64,000 nt of DNA from Mucilaginibacter sp. SJ. GTDB taxonomy: Bacteria; Bacteroidota; Bacteroidia; Sphingobacteriales; Sphingobacteriaceae. The notes under the pieces are model-generated. The model had not been told where the DNA came from, searched no databases, and saw only the letters and a list, made by a program, of their open reading frames with translations. The translations under genes and the position numbers were made by a program. The DNA lies in contig NZ_CP118631.1 of assembly GCF_028993635.1 (NCBI RefSeq), positions 5,084,001 through 5,148,000 of the forward strand. The letters are read 5' to 3'. Of the stretch, positions 60,068 to 64,000 are shown piece after piece. Positions within the stretch are counted from its first letter, which is position 1. Every line of letters begins with the position of its first letter.

Positions 60068-60176
60068 ATTCCCCTCTTGAGAGGGGCGGAGGGGTGTGTT
60101 TCTGCTTTGATAAGTCTACCGCAGAAACACACCCCTGCTACCGCTCGTTCCTCCGCGCCCCCTCTCAAGAGGGGAT
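60068..60176. repeat. Large GC-rich inverted repeat (CCCCTCTTGAGAGGGG type)
   Basis: Left arm 60068-60105 (CCCCTCTTGAGAGGGGCGGA, GGGGTGTGTTTCTGC) and right arm 60120-60176 (GCAGAAACACACCCC, CGCCCCCTCTCAAGAGGGGA) are complements except for a 15-base insertion in the right arm. Confidence 0.85.
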
Positions 60177-60451
60177 TTTTAAATCTTTGTTCAATCGCTG
60201 CTTAAGTTGCAGGCTATATTTCCCTAACCGAACGACATAGCTCATTAAGAGATCACAGAAATTTAATAACACTGCCATACTAACTAAACGGAAGAAACGT
60301 TAGAGTTATACTATATTTTACAAAAAACTGGTAGTTTTAAAATTGTCCTAATTCATTACCAATTATCCATAAACTAATCGTTATCTATAAAAAAATACCA
60401 ATAAAAATAAAATTTTCATATTAAGATGACAATAAATGTAAAGATTACACG

Positions 60452-60459
60452 TATATTTG
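60452..60459 (+). promoter_or_regulatory. -7 promoter element for the candidate small RNA
   Basis: TATATTTG is an exact TAnnTTTG match. The expected start point, four to nine bases downstream, falls at the first base of the tRNA-like fold. No clear -33 element is seen. Confidence 0.5.
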
Positions 60460-60466
60460 TGGCGTC

Positions 60467-60585
60467 AATGTGAATAGCTGACAGGCAGCGCAGCCGGTTC
60501 GATTCCGGGTTTACATCTCTTCTCATAATTTAGGTTTATAATTGGTTAGAACGCATTCCTGCCCAACAGGAGTGCTTCTTTTTTT
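60467..60585 (+). ncRNA. Candidate small RNA with a tRNA-like fold lacking an anticodon arm
   Basis: ATGTGAA (60468-60474) pairs with TTTACAT (60510-60516) as a 7-bp acceptor-like stem with one G-T pair. Next come TA, then GCTG/CAGC with loop ACAGG as a 4-bp D-arm, a four-base linker GCAG where the anticodon arm should be, and CCGG/CCGG around TTCGATT as a T-arm. A further AATTGGTTAGAAC stretch resembles a D-loop, and the unit ends in a strong terminator. No CCA tail is encoded. It could be a tRNA-derived regulatory RNA, a decayed tRNA or an attachment-site remnant. Pairings were found by eye. Confidence 0.5.
60553..60585 (+). terminator. Intrinsic terminator of the candidate small RNA
   Basis: GCATTCCTG and CAGGAGTGC form a 9-bp stem (one G-T) around CCCAA, followed by TTCTTTTTTT. 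Confidence 0.85.
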
Positions 60586-60689
60586 ATAGCCTTTTTTGGA
60601 AGCCGAAGGCAGAATGCTTAAAGCCGAAAGCTTTTGAACTTGCTACCTATTGTTCCCCGTAACTCTTATATATAATATCACGAAAAATA

Positions 60690-61958
60690 TTAAAGTGCTT
60701 TTTGGATAACCTGTGTTGTGTTATTACCATGCTTAATATCCTTTACGCACCGAAACCCGACGTGGTTTGTTGCCGAGCGATATTCGCCCTTGCCTCTTGA
60801 ACCAACCATATACCTCGTACAGTACTGATCGGTACATAAAAATGAGCCGCCTCTTTGAACCTTTTTTTTCTGTCCCGACTCCTGCGGATCTGAAGAATCA
60901 GAAGGCCCTTTAGGATTGCGCGCAACTGTATTAGGATCAAAACTATTATAATAGTCATTGCGGTACCAATCGGCACACCACTCCCAGGCATTGCCGGCCA
61001 TATCATACAAACCGTAAGCGTTCGCCGGGTATTTTTTTACCGGCCCCAAGCCGGTTTCACCATCTTCGGCATTATCATGATCAGGAAAAGATCCCTGGAA
61101 TGTATTGGCCATCCAATGCCCATCCTGTTTTAATTGATTACCCCAGGGGTATAGCTCACCGGCTTTACCTCCTCTCGCGGCAAACTCCCATTCGGCCTCT
61201 GTGGGCAGGCGTTTTCCGACCCATTTTGCATAAGCGGCGGCATCCTCCCAGGCTACCTGTACCACCGGGTAATTTTCTTTCCCTGTCAAGTCGGAACCCG
61301 GCCCAAGCGGGTGCTTCCAGTCGGCCCCGTTTTGGTACGACCACCATTGCGAAATATCATCTAATTGCACTTTTTGATGCGGAGGCGTAAAAACAACCGA
61401 TCCGGCAACCAGTTTTTCGGCCGGTACACCCGGAAATTCCGCCTCGGTTGGTTTTTGTTCGGCAACGGTTATGTAACCGGTAGCTTTTACAAATTTGGCA
61501 AACTGGTCATTGGTTACCTCGGTTTTATCCATGTAAAAACCATCGACAAATACCCGATGAATCGGTCTGGCATCATCCATAGCTTCCATCCCGCCATCAG
61601 TTATGCCGGTTGGATTAATCCCACCCATGCTAAAAGTTCCCCCGGGAATCCAGGCCATATCTGCAGCATTGGTTTTGCCCGATGCTGTGTTAACCACGTT
61701 AACTACGGTAGGTTTAAATGCCTCACCTCCCTGGTGCATATATAAAATACTATCTTCTTTGATCATGCCATTTTTTGTACAGGAGATAGCCGCCTTAATT
61801 TTAAAACCGGCTGCTGAGGTAGCGATAGGCCTTGAGCTTGTGCTGTCAGTTTTGTTATGATCAACGGTATGACACCCCTCAAAAACAAGAGGTAATAGCA
61901 AAAGGGCAGGCACAATCGCTAATGCAATTCGGGGAATATGGATAAGCTTAATTTTCAC
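60690..61958 (-). CDS. Formylglycine-generating-enzyme (SUMF1) family lipoprotein
   Basis: About 422 residues from the GTG at 61958. That start gives a proper lipoprotein signal (MKIKLIHIPRIALAIVPALLLLPLVFEGC), whereas the frame continues to 62054 with no ATG. The FGE-sulfatase domain runs from MAWIPGGTFSMGG to the end, with DARPIHRVFVDGFYMDKTEVTNDQFAKFV, GKRLPTEAEWEFAARGG and AYGLYDMAGNAWEWCADWY. The segment GGSFLCTDQYCTRYMVGSRGKG has the Cys-x4-Cys pair that binds copper in true FGEs, so it may convert sulfatase cysteines to formylglycine. No sulfatase gene is in the window. Confidence 0.88.
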   Translation of the reverse strand: MKIKLIHIPRIALAIVPALLLLPLVFEGCHTVDHNKTDSTSSRPIATSAAGFKIKAAISCTKNGMIKEDSILYMHQGGEAFKPTVVNVVNTASGKTNAADMAWIPGGTFSMGGINPTGITDGGMEAMDDARPIHRVFVDGFYMDKTEVTNDQFAKFVKATGYITVAEQKPTEAEFPGVPAEKLVAGSVVFTPPHQKVQLDDISQWWSYQNGADWKHPLGPGSDLTGKENYPVVQVAWEDAAAYAKWVGKRLPTEAEWEFAARGGKAGELYPWGNQLKQDGHWMANTFQGSFPDHDNAEDGETGLGPVKKYPANAYGLYDMAGNAWEWCADWYRNDYYNSFDPNTVARNPKGPSDSSDPQESGQKKKVQRGGSFLCTDQYCTRYMVGSRGKGEYRSATNHVGFRCVKDIKHGNNTTQVIQKAL

Positions 61959-61963
61959 CAATT

Positions 61964-61971
61964 CAAACTTA
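61964..61971 (-). promoter_or_regulatory. -7 element abutting the FGE-like gene start
   Basis: TAAGTTTG on the minus strand is an exact match that ends six bases before the GTG at 61958. It supports the shorter start and suggests a leaderless mRNA. Confidence 0.4.
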
Positions 61972-62070
61972 GTGATCTTTGTGCAAAGGCTGACATAGGT
62001 TTTGTAAAGATTATGGGAGACTGGAGAATAAGATGATACATAAAAAAATCTCACACAAATTTTTTACGTA

Positions 62071-62129
62071 TTAACCGAATTACACGAATTTCGATTTGCA
62101 TTAATTTAAAATTCGTGTAATTCGGTTAA
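62071..62129. repeat. Perfect 21-bp inverted repeat (AACCGAATTACACGAA)
   Basis: Arms 62071-62091 and 62109-62129 are exact complements separated by 17 bases. The word is AACCGAATTACACGAATT. It lies in the 348-base divergent spacer between the FGE-like and LD-carboxypeptidase genes, which otherwise shows nothing. Confidence 0.85.
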
Positions 62130-62306
62130 TTGTAGCAGGTTTGAAAAGCATTCGTGTGGAAATTTTTCGATACTAAATTTTAGTCAAACACATCAAGTTA
62201 TTTTAACCGCGATTTCCCTGAGTTATCCACTTCCGATACATCACTTATATTCCATTTTTTATACTTTTATGCATCCTGCTGCTTCACTAATGCAACAGGC
62301 AAAAAA

Positions 62307-63335
62307 ATGAACCGAAAACGCTTCATATCTTCCTTAATCACTGCCGGTGCCGTATTATCTACGTCAAAAGCGTGGGCCACTCCATCGGAAAAGAAGCATG
62401 GTAGTGCGCATCATAAAACCCCGCCCTATTTACAAACAGGAGATACCATCGGCATCATAAGTCCGTCGGGGTATATCAGCCTGGCCGAAATCATGCCTGC
62501 TGTACAACTCATACAAAGCTGGGGCTTTAAAGTACAGATCGGCGATAACACAGGCAAAAAGGATTTTATATACGGAGGGACAGATGAAGAACGTGCGGCA
62601 GACCTGCAGCAGATGCTGGATACCCCGGAGATTAAAGCCATTATGTGCGCAAGGGGCGGCTACGGACTGGTGAGGATCATTGACCGGCTCAATTTCAGAC
62701 AGTTTAAGAAGAACCCTAAATGGATCATCGGCTTCAGCGACATTACCGCGCTACATTGTCATATTAACCGGAATTTTGGTATTGCTACCCTGCATTCAAA
62801 AATGTGTAACAGTTTCCCGGATGATTGGGCCAAAGCCGATGCTATGCAGATTTCTACCATTCAATCCATCAGGCAGGCGCTTATGGGCGAAAGTATGGAT
62901 TATTTGTCGCCCGCTGTTGCACAAAACCGGCAGGGCACAGCCGAAGCTATTTTGGTAGGCGGTAACCTGAGTTTGATTACAACGCTTTCGGGCACTCCGT
63001 CAGATCTGGATACAGATGGTAAAATATTATTTGTAGAAGACACCCATGAATACCTCTACAATATCGACCGGATGTTCTGGAACCTGAAACAAACTGGTAA
63101 ACTTTCGCGCCTGGCTGGGTTGATCATCGGCGGCTTTCAACTAAAACCGGATATTGAAGGTGAAGAATTTGGCCACACTATTTATGATATTGTTACCGAA
63201 AAAGTAAAAGATTATAGTTATCCTCTTTGCTTTGATTTTCCGGTAGGGCATCAGAAAAACAACTTCGCTCTTAAATGCGGGGTAAGGCACATACTTGAGG
63301 TTGGGACGGAAGGAAGTGTGCTTAAATCTGTTTAA
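62307..63335 (+). CDS. LD-carboxypeptidase (S66 family, muramoyltetrapeptide carboxypeptidase)
   Basis: 342 residues. An export signal (MNRKRFISSLITAGAVLSTSKAWA) is present, suggesting a periplasmic location. The S66 motifs are IGIISPSGYIS, MCARGGYGLVRIIDRLNF, the nucleophile Ser in WIIGFSDITALH, the Glu in GKILFVEDTHEYLYNIDRM and the His in DFPVGHQKNNFAL. The enzyme removes the terminal D-alanine from muropeptide tetrapeptides in peptidoglycan recycling. It converges with the next gene across three bases. Confidence 0.94.
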   Translation: MNRKRFISSLITAGAVLSTSKAWATPSEKKHGSAHHKTPPYLQTGDTIGIISPSGYISLAEIMPAVQLIQSWGFKVQIGDNTGKKDFIYGGTDEERAADLQQMLDTPEIKAIMCARGGYGLVRIIDRLNFRQFKKNPKWIIGFSDITALHCHINRNFGIATLHSKMCNSFPDDWAKADAMQISTIQSIRQALMGESMDYLSPAVAQNRQGTAEAILVGGNLSLITTLSGTPSDLDTDGKILFVEDTHEYLYNIDRMFWNLKQTGKLSRLAGLIIGGFQLKPDIEGEEFGHTIYDIVTEKVKDYSYPLCFDFPVGHQKNNFALKCGVRHILEVGTEGSVLKSV

Positions 63336-63338
63336 CCT

Positions 63339-64000
63339 TTATTTCAGATTTTCATCAAAATCAATAAACAGATCGGCCTTATCATTATCATAAATACCGC
63401 CTGCTATTATGCTTTGTCCGGTTGTTCCGGGATTATTGCCATGCCCCAAGGGCCATGAACCTTTTGAATTGGTAACCCCGAAACCAGCATAGGAGGCTGC
63501 CTGTAATGCAAAATCTGTACAGTTGTTTTTTGATAGGTGATACTCCAACCCATCGTATAAACGGGTTAGTTTCAGGATTCTTTTAAACCGGCGTTCGGTA
63601 ATAAACTTGCCCATTACTTCATCCCATTTGTGCGCCTCGTCGTTTTTAAAAGTTCCAGAAGTTTCCGGCTCCCACGGGGTGGCCGAAAATATATTATCTT
63701 TTTTTGGATAAAATCCGAACGAAACAGAAACCGTAGTTGAATCGGTATTGTACTTGATGAGTGTGATAAAAGTATGCCCGGTATTAGCCCGTACAAATAC
63801 AGTCGGTTTACCTGGTTTGGGTTGCTTTACATGAAACAACAGCGCATAAGCAGCCGCTTTTTTACCATCGTTAAATGTGTTCAGAATGCGGTTATAAGTG
63901 ATCGATTTGCTCTTCTTTTCTTTTTTATCTTTTAATTGAACCGGGGTGTTTACAAATACCGAATCGTCGTTTGCGTTGATAGCCAGCAATCCGCTGTTTA
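63339..64000 (-). CDS. Papain-like (permuted NlpC/P60 or DUF4105-like) protein, truncated by window edge
   Basis: At least 220 residues; the frame is still open at the right edge, so the N-terminus is outside. The first in-frame start codon is a TTG at 63989, too near the edge to judge. A histidine block (NTGHTFITLIKY) comes before a cysteine block (EYHLSKNNCTDFALQAASYAGFGV), the reversed order seen in permuted NlpC/P60-type cysteine hydrolases. The C-terminal part (SWPLGHGNNPGTTGQSI) is Gly/Pro-rich. It lies tail to tail with the LD-carboxypeptidase gene, but a peptidoglycan role is inference. Confidence 0.7.
   Translation of the reverse strand, partial: NSGLLAINANDDSVFVNTPVQLKDKKEKKSKSITYNRILNTFNDGKKAAAYALLFHVKQPKPGKPTVFVRANTGHTFITLIKYNTDSTTVSVSFGFYPKKDNIFSATPWEPETSGTFKNDEAHKWDEVMGKFITERRFKRILKLTRLYDGLEYHLSKNNCTDFALQAASYAGFGVTNSKGSWPLGHGNNPGTTGQSIIAGGIYDNDKADLFIDFDENLK

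Noticed and set aside
60436..60442. ATGTAAA as an alternative acceptor strand for TTTACAT
   Set aside because: It pairs perfectly, but would place the promoter element inside the RNA and gives no D-arm or anticodon arm in the intervening bases.
60468..60516. A functional tRNA gene
   Set aside because: The T-arm and acceptor-like stems are convincing, but there is no anticodon arm or CCA and the length is 49 bases, so it cannot act as an ordinary tRNA.

Overview
The window looks like chromosomal DNA of a Bacteroidota bacterium of the order Sphingobacteriales, closest in style to Mucilaginibacter or Pedobacter. The evidence is a SusC/SusD pair, a type IX secretion (type B) sorting domain, an SDR-type threonine dehydrogenase, BT_3928-family and DUF5686 proteins, Bacteroidota-type promoters (TAnnTTTG at -7) and weak Shine-Dalgarno sequences. 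No rRNA, canonical tRNA, CRISPR array, prophage or conventional insertion sequence was seen.

Layout. 1-3.4 kb: two tandem secreted adhesin-like genes, the first cut by the window edge. 3.5-12.5 kb: housekeeping genes (gcvP, a response regulator, an MBL hydrolase, recJ, lptB, a GH3-family protein). 12.5-13.4 kb: a REP-associated tyrosine transposase between paired GC-rich palindromes. 13.4-17.7 kb: folP diverging from a DUF1599, BT_3928-family, permease and aroK operon. 17.7-26.7 kb, mostly minus strand: a 51-aa orphan antitoxin-like gene, a phosphoribosyltransferase, rlmD, creD, then an overlapping vapB-vapC-pheS-lipoprotein-tetR operon, and kbl. 26.8-30.4 kb: a DUF5686 outer-membrane protein and trhO. 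30.5-40.5 kb: a polysaccharide utilisation locus with a propeller/HTH sensor-regulator, susC, susD, a GH144-type glucanase and an alpha/beta hydrolase. 40.9-46 kb: a KPRFN-repeat protein, a DUF2442 protein, a YebC-family regulator, threonine dehydrogenase and asd. 46-51.4 kb: hicBA, two tandem secreted paralogues, a LysR regulator, a PfpI-family protein and a CrtI/CrtD-type desaturase. 51.6-52.3 kb: five copies of a 144-bp repeat. 52.4-64 kb: a large FG-GAP/ASPIC lipoprotein diverging from a vanadium-haloperoxidase-type lipoprotein, a glycosidase diverging from a GntR regulator, a candidate small RNA, an FGE-like lipoprotein, an LD-carboxypeptidase and an edge-truncated protein.

How genes work together. 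Threonine dehydrogenase (44.3 kb) and Kbl (26.7 kb) would convert threonine to glycine and acetyl-CoA, and GcvP (3.5 kb) would cleave the glycine. The PUL is a self-contained sensing, import and hydrolysis unit, probably for beta-1,2-glucan.

The most unusual content is non-coding. A promoter-to-terminator unit near 60.5 kb encodes an RNA that can fold like a tRNA without an anticodon arm. An 80-85 nt RNA-like element occurs twice. Many intergenic spaces carry strings of short repeated words in inverted pairs, some running across stop codons and one motif occurring inside pheS. These are sequence-based readings; none has been tested by folding or database search.
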